DNA from: Hexactinellida sp. DTS-2022
Lineage: Eukaryota; Porifera; Hexactinellida
NCBI GenBank assembly: GCA_028753945.1
Contig: JAPNXP010000005.1
Coordinates: 4,216,001 to 4,280,000 of the forward strand
Reading direction: 5' to 3'
DNA: 64,000 nucleotides
Below are positions 32,466 to 44,945 of this stretch, one piece after another (the first letter of the stretch is position 1; every line of letters starts with the position of its first letter). The notes under the pieces are model-generated. The model had not been told where the DNA came from. It made no database searches and saw nothing but the letters and a program-made list of their open reading frames with translations. The translations under genes and the position numbers were made by a program.

Positions 32466-32885
32466 TAGGGCATTAGTCGATCGCCAAAAAATTGATCGCG
32501 ATCTCGATCCCGATCGCATTTTACAAATGATCGCCGATCCGATCCCGATCATTTTTGCGATCATTTCTTATTTGCCATAGTAACTATTCAGGATGCTCAG
32601 CTTTCAACTTGACCAACTTTTAGAAACAGTGAAGTTGATTTTCAACAACCTGAAAAATATTATATTGTTACGGGCCTGTTCTATGGATAAATTGAATTAA
32701 TAATCGTATTCAAATTAAATACATAAGTGTTAAATACATTAGGAATTAGGTAGGTGGTAAATTATTAATGATTTTAAATGGGCAACCTTTTCTAAAAGAT
32801 CGGAGTATAGGATCGAAAATTTATGCAAATAAAATGATCGCGATCGTGGTCGCGCGATTTTTGATCGTTCGATCCTAATGCCCTA
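32466..32885. mobile_element. 420-bp hAT-like MITE
   Basis: Ends TAGGGCATTAGTCGATCG / CGATCCTAATGCCCTA with a perfect 8-bp duplication GATATTTC (32458-32465, 32886-32893). Subterminal GATCGCGATC motifs are clustered at both ends. Confidence 0.93.
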
Positions 32886-32893
32886 GATATTTC

Positions 32894-33574
32894 CAATAAG
32901 AGTTACATTCGTATGCAATCAATATATCTGTGAAATCTGACAACCCAGGAGTTATTTGCTATAGAAAATAAATGTAAACCGTTTAATTCTAGATCAGATT
33001 TTCTTGACTTAAATAGTATTACCCATAGACGGCAGGGGATTTTGGTCGATGAAATTTATAGGGATACTACAAATTTTCAGCTTTGTTGGTATGGGCTTTA
33101 TAGACCGTCTACAAATAAAGGAAACTCTTTCCTAATAATATAACTTAACTAAATTAAGCACTAGGCGAGACAATTCACGGCCGCTTCGCGGCCTTCCCCT
33201 TCCCCAAAAGCTATAATATTATGAATGAGTTCACCTGTGGCTAGTGAATTACACACTTTTACTTAATAACGCGCCTAATATTCATTTTTGGTTGTGATTA
33301 CTGTAATTTGTTTGGGGAATTATGTTGTGTAATTATTCTCATTGCTCAATTGTTATTAATTATTAGTTAATTAATAGCTCAATAATTCCTAAGGGTAGCT
33401 CGTTCAGCTATAGTAAATTGATTCAGCTTGTTAGCTCAAATAAATTGAGATCTGTGGTTGGTAAATTATTCGCAATTAATAATTTTAGTAAATTGTATTG
33501 CAAAGTAATTTACTAACTCTGGGTGTAATCTCTACATAATAATGGATTAAAGATGAGAATAAGACCGCTTCACG
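32894..33574. other. non-coding stretch
   Basis: No gene. CGGCCGCTTCGCGGCC lies at 33178-33194. The last 40 bp (CATAATAATGG..GAGAATAAGAC) recur inverted at 44940-44970, so the hAT unit landed in an older palindromic repeat. Confidence 0.55.
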
Positions 33575-33672
33575 GTCTTATCAGGGTTGCCAACCTCTGA
33601 AAACCAAAAATCGGGAGATTTTGCCAATTTTGGCGGGAGTTTACCAAAAAATCGGGAGGTCGAAGATGAAAA

Positions 33673-36600
33673 ATCCAAAATTGCACCCTGTGCCGACGCA
33701 TGTTCCTTTGGTGGCACTATATTTTGTTGGTTGTTTATTGATAGTGCCTCCAAAGGAACATGCTGTCGGCGCAGGCTGCAATTTTGGATTTTTTTTCGCC
33801 AAGTCATCAACGCCCAAGGTGTGAAGAAGCATTTGTTAATTGGTCCGAGTCACAAGGAACGGTAGATAAATTTGAAGTTTGTTTCTATCTTAAACCATCT
33901 TGAGTTTGATGCCATTCATTCATTATGTATTGATAATAAATTATATTATTAGTTATTTATATTAGCATTGTTATCCACGGTTGAGTTGAATTAAGTCAAC
34001 AAATTCCTTATATTATATTATTTTATTTAATCCATTGTATGGTGAATTAAATAGAAGCCAGCTGCAATTTATAAGTTAAATCAATTTAATTATCGCAAGT
34101 TGAATCAATAGAGTAAGATTTAACAAGTTAAATCAATATAATTATTACAAGTTGAAACAATGGAATTAGATTTAACAGTTATACTGAAACTGAAGTGTGA
34201 GTAAACAAAGAAATTTCAACCCCCATTTATGGCAGAAATAAAACTCTTTGTTGAAAGTTTTCTTCTCCCATCAGACGCAGAATTTTATGGTGAATCCAAA
34301 TGTGAAATAAAATTTTGGGGTTTAGTAAACATATTTTGTGTTATGGACCAGACAAATTTTGAAAGGTGTTAAAGATGTGTCAAAAATTTGTTAATCAAAA
34401 ATCGTAACCCCAGGTGCAAATTAGACGGTCCCATCGCACCTACATGCCAAGTTTCAGCCCATCAACTATAAAACTCAGGCCAGGGCACCGTCTACGGAGA
34501 AAAAAAAAATCCAAAATTGCAGCTGTGCCGACGCATGTTCCTTTGGTGGCACTATATTTTGGTGGTTGTTTATTGATAGTGCCTCCAAAGGAACATGCTG
34601 TCGGCGCAGGCTGCAATTTTGGATTTTTTTTCGCCAAGTCATCAACGCCCAAGGTGTGAAGAAGCATTTGTTAATTGGTCCGAGTCACAAGGAACGGTAG
34701 ATAAATTTGAAGTTTGTTTCTTTCTTAAACCATCTTGAGTTTGATGCCATTCATTCATTATGTATTGATAATAAATTATATTATTAGTTATTTATATTAG
34801 CATTGTTATCCACGGTTGAGTTGAATTAAGTCAACAAATTCCTTATATTATATTATTTTATTTAATACATTGTATGGTAAATTAAATAGAAGCCAGCAGT
34901 AATTTATAAGTTAAATCAATTTAATTATCGCAAGTTGAATCAATAGAGTAAGATTTAACAAGTTAAATCAATATAATTATTACAAGTTGAAACAATGGAA
35001 TTAGATTTAACAGTTATACTGAAACTTGAAGTGTGAGTAAACAAAGAAATTTCAACCCCCATTTATGGCAGAAATTAAACATATTTTTGAAAATATTCCT
35101 CTCCCATCAGACGCAGAATTTTATGGTGAATCCAAATGTGAAATAAAATTTGGGGGTTTAGTAAAACATATTTTGAGTTATTGACCAGACAAATTTTGAA
35201 AGGTGTTAAAGATGTGTCAAAAATTCGTTAATCAAAAATCGTAACCCCAGGTGCAAATTAGACGGTCCATACGCACCTACATGCCAAGTTTCAGCCCATC
35301 AACTATAAAGCTCTGGCCAGGGCACCGTCTACGGAGAAAAAAAAAAATAATAAAAATCCAAAATTGCAGCCTGTGCCGACGCATGATCCTTTGGTGGCAC
35401 TATATTTTGTTGTTGGTTTATTGATAGTGCCTCCAAAGGAACATGCTGTCGGCACAGGCTGCAATTTTGGATTTTTTTTTTCGCCATGTCATCATCACTA
35501 TGAAGGTGTTAAATTATTTCAGAAAGGTGTTTCAGAAGGCAACGACCCTTTAGAGTGGTGGAAGTTTCCATTCAGCTCACTTCATTAAAGAGATATTCAA
35601 GTTTCAGTAGAATATAATCTGTAATGACTCAGCATTTTTTAAGTGGGTGTTGGGTCATCAACCAACATTAACTAACCCATTTTAAATATCGAATTAACAA
35701 AATTGTAAAAACACATTTTTTTAACGATGACATCATCACCTCAAGGTGTCAAGACCCACTTGTATAGGTGACACGTGTCATAAGGACCAATTGATATATT
35801 GAAAGTTTGTTTCTATCTTCTATGATCTCTGAGATTTATGATATTTAATTAATTAGTATAAATAATTATTAATATTATTTATAATATGACACCAATTTCA
35901 ATGTCAACATACAATTATTAAGTTCAATTATTTTGTCATAAATAATTAATTAATTAATTTATCTATCAAATTTCAATTCCGCACACTCGATAACCTCTAA
36001 TATACAAATTGGAAGCTTCTATATAAGTTAAATACAAACTGAATTATTTATAATTAATTACGTCAGTATATTAACAGTGCAATTATATTCTCGCAGAAGT
36101 AAATATAATCACATAATATGTCGTTGTTATGAAATATATAATCTTAATTTTCAATTGCAAAATAGAAGCCAGCTTGAATTCACAAGTTAAATCAATATAA
36201 TTATAGCAAGTTGAATCACTAGAGTAGGATTTAACAAGTTAAATCAATATAATTATTACAAGTTGAAACAATGGAATTAGATTTAACACTTTACTGAAAT
36301 TGAAGTGTGAGTAAACAAAGAAATTTCAACCCCCATTTATGGCAGAAATTGACCCCTTTATTGGAAAATTTATTCTCCCATCAGACGCAGAATTTTATGG
36401 CGAATCCAAATATGAAATAAAATTTGGGGGTTTAGTAAAACATATTTTGAGTTATGGACCAGACAAATTTTGAAAGGTGTTAAAGATGTGTCCAAAATTT
36501 GTTAATCAAAAATCGTAACCCCAGGTGCAAATTAGACGGTCCCATCGCACCTACATGCAAAGTTTAAGCCCATCAACTATAAAGCTCTGGCCAGGGCACC

Positions 36601-39600
36601 GTCTACGGAGAAAAAATAATAATAATAAAAATAATAATAAAGGCAGTGATTCCAATACTGGGCCACTATACTATAGTATAGTCGGCACAGTAAAAATAAT
36701 AAAATCCAAAATTGCAGACTGTGCCGACGCATGTTCCTTTGGTGGCACTATATTTTGTTGTTTGTTTATTGATAGTGCCTCCAAAGGAACATGCTGTCGG
36801 CACAGTCTGCAATTTTGGATTTTTTTTCGCCCAGTCATCAACACCTCAGGGTGTCAAAAACCATTTGTTAATTGGTCCGACTCACTAGGAATGGTAGATA
36901 AATTTGAAGTTTGTTTCTACCGTAAACCATCTTTAGTTTACTGCCATTCATTCATTATATATTGATAATAAGTTATATTAATAGTTATTTATTTTAGCAA
37001 TGTTATCCATGGTTAGTTGAGTTGAGTCAACAAATTCCTTATATTATATTATTTAATTTAATCCATTGTATAGTAATACGAGAATTAAATAGAAGCCAGC
37101 TGGAATTTATAAGCTAAATCAATATAATTATCGCAAGTTGAATCACTAGAGTAGGATTTAACAAATTAAATAAATATAATTATTACAAGTTGAAGCAATG
37201 GAATTAGATTTCACAGTTTTATTGAAATTGAAGTGTGAGTAAACAAAGAAATTTCAACCCCCATTAATGGCAGAAATTAAACCAATTTTAACAAATTTTC
37301 TTCCCCCATCAGACGCAGAATTTTAAGATGAATCTAAATATGAAATAAAATTTGGGGTTATTAAAACATATTTTGAGTTATGGACCAGACAAATTTTGAA
37401 AGGTGTTAAAGATGTGTCAAAAATTTCTTAATAAAGATTCGTAACCCCAGGTGCAAATTAGACGGTCCCTCCGCAACTACATGCCAATTTTCAGCCCTCA
37501 ATGTATACAGGTGTGGCCTGGGCACCTGCTACGGAGAAATAAAAAAATCCAAAATTGCAGCCTGTGCCGACGCATGTTCCTTGGGGGCACTATATTTGGT
37601 TGTGATTTATTGATAGTGCCTCCAAAGGAACATGCTGTCGGCACAAGCTGCAATTTTGGATTTTTTTTCGCCATGTCATCATCACTATGAAGGTGTTAAA
37701 TTATTTCAAAAAGGTGTTACAGAAGGCAACGACCCTTATTGAGTTGTAAGTTTCGTTTTTGATCACTTCATTTCAAAGATATTCAAGTTTCAGTAGAATA
37801 TAATAGCTGATGACTCAGCATTTTTTATGTGAGTGTTGGGTCATCACCCATCATCAACTAACCCATTTTAAATATCGAATTAACAAAATTGTAAAAACAC
37901 ATTTTTTTGACGATGTCATAATCACCTCAAGGTGTCAGGACCCACTTGTATAGGTGGCACGTGCCATAAGGACCAATTGATAAATTGAAAGTTTGTTTCT
38001 ATCTTGAATCATCTCTGAAATTAATGAAATTTAGCTAATTAGTATAAATATTTAATTAATTTATAATTATTTAACACCATTATTATATACAGCAAAATAA
38101 ATTAAGTTCAATTATTTGCAATTATTATTAATTTAAATTGAATTTCACTATAATATTTGAATTCCACGTACTCGATAACCCCAATAATCCAATTGGAACC
38201 GTCTATAAGTTAAATACAAAAGGAATTAATTATAATTAATTACGTTAGTACATTAATTGTGCAAGAATATTCTCGCTGAAATATATATAATCACTTAATC
38301 TGTCGTTGTTGTGGAATGTTAAATCTTAACTGTTCTATCATAAACCATCTTGAGTTTAATGCCATTCATTCATTATGTAGTGATAATAAGTTATATTATT
38401 TGTTAATTATTTTAGCAATGTTATCCATGGTTGGTTGAGTTGAGTCAACAAATTCCTTATATTATATTATTTAATTTAATCCATTGTATAGTAATACTAG
38501 AATTAAATAGAAGCCAGCTGGAATTTATAAGTTAAATCAATTTAATTATCGCAAGTTGAATCACTAGAGTAGGATTTAACAAGTTAAATCAATATAATTA
38601 TCACAAGTTGAAACAATAGAATTAGATTTAACACTTTTAAAGAAATTGAAGTGTGAGTAAACAAAGAAATTTCAACCCCAATTTATGGCAGAAATTGACC
38701 CCTTTATTGGAAAATGTATTCTCCCATCAGACGCAGAATTTTATGGCGAGTCCAAATATGAAATAAAATTTGGGGGTTTAGTAAAACATATTTTGAGTTA
38801 TGGACCAGACAAATTTTGAAAGGTGTTAAAGATGTGTCCAAAATTTGTTAATAAAAAATCGTAACCCCAGGTGCAAATTAGACGGTCCCATCGCACCTAC
38901 ATGCCAAGTTTCAGCCCATTAACTATAAAAATAATAATAAAAAAAAAAAAATCCAAAATTGCAGCTGTGCCGACGCATGTTCCTTTGGTGGCACTATATT
39001 TTGTTGGTTGTTTATTGATAGTGCCTCCAAAGGAACATGCTGTCGGCGCAGGCTGCTATTTTGGATTTTTTTTCGCCAAGTCATCAACGCCTCAAGGAGT
39101 CAAGAACCATTTGTTAATCGGTCCAAGTCACATCGAACGGTAGATAAATTTGAAGTTTATTTATATCATAAACCATCTTGAGTTTAATGCCATTAATCTA
39201 TTATGTATTGATAATAAATTAGATTATTTGTTATTTATTTTAGCAATGTTATCCACGGTTGAGTTGAATTAAGTCAACAAATTTCTTATTTAATTTAATT
39301 TGTTTTAATTCATTAAATAGTAATACAACTATTAAATAGAAGCCAGCTGCAATTTCTAAGTTTAATCAATATAATTATCGCAAGTTGAAACAATAGAGTA
39401 GGATTTAACAAGTTAAATCAATATAATTATTACATGTTGAAACAATGGAATTAGATTTAACACTTTTACTGAAATTGAAGTGTGAGTAAACAAAGAAATT
39501 TCAACCCCCATTTATGGAAGAAATTAAACCATTTATTGAAAATTTTCTTCACCCATCAGACGCAGAATTTTATGGTGAATCCAAATATGAAATAAAATTT

Positions 39601-42600
39601 GGGGGTTTAGTAAAACAATTTTTGAGTTATGGACCAGACAAAATTTGAAAGGTGTTAAAGATGTGTCAAAAATTTCTTAATCAAAAATCGTGACCCCAGG
39701 TGCAAATTAGACGGTCCCATCGCACCTACATGCAAAGTTTAAGCCCATCAACTATAAAGCTCTGGCCAGGGCACCGTCTACGGAGAAAAAAATAATAATA
39801 AAAATCCAAAATTGCAGCCTGTGCCTACGCATGTTCCTTTGGTGGCACTATATTTTGGTGGTGGTTTATTGATAGTGCCTCCAAAGGAACATGCTGTCGG
39901 CACAAGCTGCAATTTTGGATTTTTTTTCGCCTAGTCATCATCACTATGAAGGTGTTAAATTATTTCAGAAAGGTGTTTCAAAAGGCAACGACTCTTAATG
40001 AGTTGGAAGTTTCGTTTTAGCTCACTTCATTTCAAAGATATTCAAGTTTCAGTAGAATATAACAACTGATGACTCAGCATTTTTTATGTGAGTGTTGGGT
40101 CATCACCCAACATGAACTAACCCATTTTTAATATCGAATTAACAAAATTGTAAAAACACATTTTTTTAACGATGTCATCATCACCTCAAGATGTCAAGAC
40201 CCACTTGTATAGGTGGTACCTGGCATAAGGACCAATTGATAAATTGAAAGTTTGTTTCTATCTTCTATGATCTCTGAGATTTATGATATTTAATTAATTA
40301 GTATATATAATTATTAATATTATTTATAATTTAACACCAATTTCAATGTCAACTTATATTTATTAAGTTTAATTATTTTGTCATAAATAATAAATAAATT
40401 AATTTGTCCATCAAATTTCAATTCCGCACACTCGATAACCCCTAATAAACAAATTGGGAGCATCTATATAAGTCATATACTGACTGAATTAATTATAATT
40501 AATTACGTCAGTATATTAACAGTGCAATAATATTAACGCAGAAGTAAATATAATCACATAATCTGTCGTTGTTGTGGTATGTAAAATCTTAACGGTTCTA
40601 TCATAAACCATCTTTAGTTTAATGCCATTCATTCATTACTTATTGATAATAAATTAAATTATTAGTTATTTATTTTAGCAATGTTATCCACGGTGATTTG
40701 AGTTTAGTCAACAAATTCCTTATATCATTATATTTTATTTAATCCATTGTATAGTAATACTACAATTAAATAGAAGCCAGCTGGAATTTTTAAGTTGAAT
40801 CAATATATTTATCTCAAGTTGAAACAATAGAGTAAGATTTAACAAGTTAAATCAATATAATTATTACAAGTTGAAACAATAGAATTAGATTTAACACTTT
40901 TACTGAAATTGAAGTGCGAGTAAACAAAGAAATTTCAAACCCCATTTATGGCAGAAATTAAACTTATTTTTGAAAATATTCTCTCCCATCAGACGCAGAA
41001 TTTTATGGTGAATCCAAATGTGAAATAAAATTTGGGGGTTTAGTAAAACATATTTTGAGTTATGGACCAGACAAATTTTGAAAGGTGTTAAAGATGTGTC
41101 AAAAATTCGTTAATCAAAAATCGTAACCCCAGGTGCAAATTAGACGGTCCATACGCACCTACATGCCAAGTTTCAGCCCATCAACTATAAAGCTCAGGCC
41201 AGGGCACCGTCTACGGAGAAAAAATAAAAAAAATAATAATAATAATATAAATAAAGGCAGTGATTCCAATACTGGGCCACTATACTATAGTATAGTCGGC
41301 ACAGTAAAAATAATAATAATAATATAAATAAAGGCAGTGATTCCAATACTGGGCCACTATACTATAGTATAGTCGGCACAGTAAAAATAATAAAGGCAGT
41401 GATTCTAATACTGGGCCACTATACTATAGTATAGTCGGCACAGTAAAAAAAAAATCCAAAATTGCAGCCTGTGCCGACGCATGTTCATTTGGTGGCACTA
41501 TATTTTGGTGGTGGTCTATTGATAGTGCCTCCAATGGAACATGCTGTCGGCACAGGCTGCAATTTTGGATTTTTTTTCCACCAAGTCATCATCACTATAA
41601 AGGTGTTAAATTATTTCAGAAAGGTGTTTCAGAAGGCTACCACCCTTTGAGTGGTGGAAGTTTCCATTTTGCTCACTTCGTTTCAAAGATATTCAAGTTT
41701 CAGTAGAATATAATAAGTGATGAATCAGCATTTTTTATGTGAGTGTTGGGTCATCACCCAACTCCAACTAACCCATTTTTATAATATAATTCACAAAATT
41801 GTAAAAATACATTTTTTTGACGATGTCATCATCACCTCAAGGTGTCAAGATCCACTTGTATAGGTGGTACGTGCCATAAGGACCAATTGATAAATTTAAA
41901 GTTTGTTTCTATCTTGTATCATTTCTGAGATTAATGAAATTTAGATAATTAGTATAAATATTTAATTAATCTAAGATAATTTAACACCAATATTATTTAC
42001 ATCAAAATAAATTAAGTTCAATTATTTGCTATAATAATTAATTTAAATTTAATTTCACTATCATATTTGAATTCAGCGCACTCGATACCCCAATAATCTA
42101 ATTGGAACCGTTTCTCTAAGTTAAACACAGAGCGAATTAATTAGAATTAAATATCTCATGTATCCATTGTTCAAGAATATTCTGAGCAGAAATAAATATA
42201 ATCACATAATCTGTTGTTGTTATGGAATGTAAAATCTTAGTTTTCAATTAGAAAATAGAAGCCTACTCGATCTCACAAGTTGAATCAATGTAATTATCAC
42301 AAGTTGAAACAATAGAATTCGATTTAACACTTCAATTGAACTGAAGTGTTAGTAAACAAAGGAAACTTGCAACTCAATTGTGGCACAAACGAAACTCAAT
42401 TTAAAAATTCGTGCACTGTGAAAAGGTGTAGAATTTAATTCTCTATCGAATGCATATAAATTAAATATTTGTGCACTATGTATTGTTCTTTTTCTAATAT
42501 TAAACAGGTGCAAAAATGTGTCCAAAAAAATGTAGTAAAAAATCGTGACCCCAGGTGCACATCTGTAACCCATGAGACACCTGTCCTGAAATTTTGGGTT

Positions 42601-44165
42601 CTTAGTTAATTAAACTCTGTTCAGTGGACGATCTACGGACCAAAAATAATAATAAAAATCCAAAATTGCAGCCTGTGCCGACGCATGTTCCTTTGGTGGC
42701 ACTATATTTGGTGGTTGTTTTTTGATAGTGCCTCCAAAGGAACATGCTGTCGGCACAGGCTGCAATTTTGGATTTTTTTTCGTCAAGTCATCATCACTAT
42801 GAAGGTGTTAAATTATTTCAGAAATGTGTTTCAGAAGGAAACGACCCTTAGAGTGGTGGAAGTTCCCATTTTGCTCACTTCGTTTCAAATATATTCAAGT
42901 TTCAGTACAAAATAATAAGTGATGAGTCAGCATTTTTTATGTGCGTGTTGGGTGATAACCCAAAACCAACCGACCCATTTGAATTTTATAATTCACAAAA
43001 TTGTGAAAACACATTTATTTTACGATGTCATAAATACCTCAAGGTGTCAAGACCCATTTGTAGAGGTGGTACGTGGCATAAGGATCGATTGATAAATTGG
43101 AAGTTTGTCTCCATCTTGTATAATCTCTGAGATTTATCAAATTTGGCTAATTTATCTAAATATGTAATTTATTTATTAATAATTTGACACCATTATTATG
43201 TACAGCAAAATAAATTAAGTTCTATTATTTGCAATTATTATTAACTTAAATTTAATTCCACTATCATATTTGAATTCTGCACACTTGATAACCCCAATAA
43301 TCTAATTGAAACCGTCTCTATAAGTTAAACACAGAGCGAATTAATTATAATTAAATATGTCATGTATCCATTGTGCAAGAATATTCTAAGCAGAAATAAA
43401 TATAATCACATAATCTGTCGTTGTTATGGAATGTAAAATCTTAGTTTTCAATTGGAAAATAGAAGCCTACTCGATCTCACAAGTTGAATCAATATAATAA
43501 TAACGAGTTGAAACAATAGAATTAGATTTAACACTTTCAATTGAACTGAAGTGTTAGTAAATAAAAGAAACTTGCAACTCAATTGTGGCACAAACGAAAC
43601 CCAATTAAAAAATTCGTGCACTGTGAAAAGGTGTAGAATTTAATTCTCTATCGAATGCATATAAATTAAATATTCGCGCACTATTTATTGTTCTTTTTCA
43701 AATATTAAACAGGTGCAAAAATGTGTCCAAAAAAATGTAATAAAAAATCGTGACCCCAGGTGCACATCTGTAACCCATGAGACACATATCGTGAAAATTT
43801 GGGCTCTTAGTTCACAAAACTCTGTTCTGTGGACGATCTACGGACTAATAATAATAATAATAATAATAACCAAAGCACTAAGACCAATACTGGGCCACTA
43901 TACTATAGTATAGTCGGCACAGTAATAACTAACCAAAGCACTAAGATTAGAACTGGGCCACTATACTATAGTATAGTCGGCACAGTAATAATATTATTAA
44001 AGGCAGTAAGATTAGAACTGGGCCACTATACTATAGTATAGTCGGCACAGTAATAAAGACAGTGATTCCAATACTGGGCCACTATACTATAGTATAGTCG
44101 GCACAGTAATAAAGGCAGTGATTCCAATACTGGGCCACTATACTATAGTATAGTCGGCACTGTAA
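33673..44165 (+). repeat. array of nine hairpin-repeat units
   Basis: Nine copies of a roughly 118-bp hairpin (arms ATCCAAAATTGCAGCCTGTG.. with its complement, loop about 20 nt) start near 33673, 34509, 35356, 36704, 37547, 38951, 39803, 41453 and 42658. Each is preceded by CGTAACCCCAGGTGCAAATT..GGGCACCGTCTACGGAG (ACATCTGTAACCCATGAGAC and GGACGATCTACGGAC in the last). Units are about 840 bp or 1200-1650 bp. The short form has CGCCAAGTCATCAACGCC after the hairpin; the long form has CATCATCACTATGAAGGTGT. Order: short, short, long, short, long, short, long, long, long. Open frames across the hairpin (PKEHAVGTGCNFGFFF) are artefacts. Inverted single copies lie at 23820-24950 and 52877-53640. No coding gene. 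Confidence 0.88.
36665..44154. repeat. short 18-bp palindrome modules within the array
   Basis: The perfect palindrome ACTATACTATAGTATAGT is flanked by TGGGCC on one side and CGGCACAGTAA on the other. It begins at 36665, 41279, 41356, 41418, 43897, 43960, 44025, 44081 and 44137. The last five form a tandem run with a spacing of about 56-65 bp. It shares GTGCCGAC with the large hairpin. Degenerate copies lie near 49165-49190 and 53003-53040. Confidence 0.9.
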
Positions 44166-44945
44166 AAATGGGAGAAAAGCGGGAGACTCAAAATATATGC
44201 CATTTCTTTTGAATCTACCATGAACGATACAATATGATTATTTTTACGTTTGGATATCTACTATTTGGAAACGCTTATTTTGATAGTTCTATCTATCAAA
44301 TTTCTCCCCGCGTATCTCATATTCACCCAATATATGCAATAATACCACAAAAACGAAATAGCTAGATTAATGAATTATAATATTTACAAATATTTTTCAG
44401 ATATACATAGATGTAGCAGCAGTTTAAATATCTTCGAAAGTTCTCGTAATTTATGAACATTTTTCTTGAGATTTCAAGGAATTTCATGACGATTAGGCCA
44501 TCAGATTTGTAAATTGTGTTGTAAACTTAATCCACACGTGGTTGCATAGATCGACATATAAACTAAACGAGAAAAAAATCAGCATCGGATCTAGTATAAC
44601 AACTTTCTGGAGGATGTTGGCGCAAGGCCATCCGGGATATTTTTAAGAATTTCTTCCCAATTCGAATTAAAACATAATATAGTACAGTGTACTAATAATT
44701 GGCTAAAGAATCTTAACTACTTACAAGTATACATGAGTAGAACAAAACTTGGTACTCGTAACTTGACTAATTTTAGCAAAAAATCCCGTTATTTACTTAT
44801 ATATCATAAAATAATAATATAGAAACAATTTCCAAAAAATCGGGAGTTCGAAAAGTTTGGCGAGATGTCGGGAGGATGGGAGAAAAAAAGGCAAAAAAGC
44901 GGGAGACTCCCGCCAAAGCGGGAGGGTTGGCAACCCTGGTCTTAT

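Larger units (their letters stand above)
33582..44938. mobile_element. 11.36-kb unit with hAT-type ends carrying a repeat array
   Basis: Ends CAGGGTTGCCAACC / GGTTGGCAACCCTG are classic hAT termini. The 7 bp GTCTTAT directly flanks both (33575-33581, 44939-44945), with a C/T mismatch in the eighth. Subterminal CGGGAG/CTCCCG motifs occur on both sides. Only about 90 bp on the left and 770 bp on the right are hAT-like; the 10.5 kb between is the hairpin array. No transposase frame seen. Probably a short non-autonomous hAT that later received and expanded, or carried, the array. Confidence 0.8.

Noticed and set aside
33587-33865. Open frames across the hairpin copies (for example 33587-33865, 34414-34659, 36525-36965) with recurring CxFGGT and PPKEHAVG motifs
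   Set aside because: They are translations of the hairpin and occur on both strands in similar form, as expected from a palindrome. No domain, and frames shift between copies.
43829-44041. Repetitive frame with NNNNNNNN and TGPLYYSIVGTV
   Set aside because: Translation of the TAA microsatellite and the 18-bp palindrome modules.
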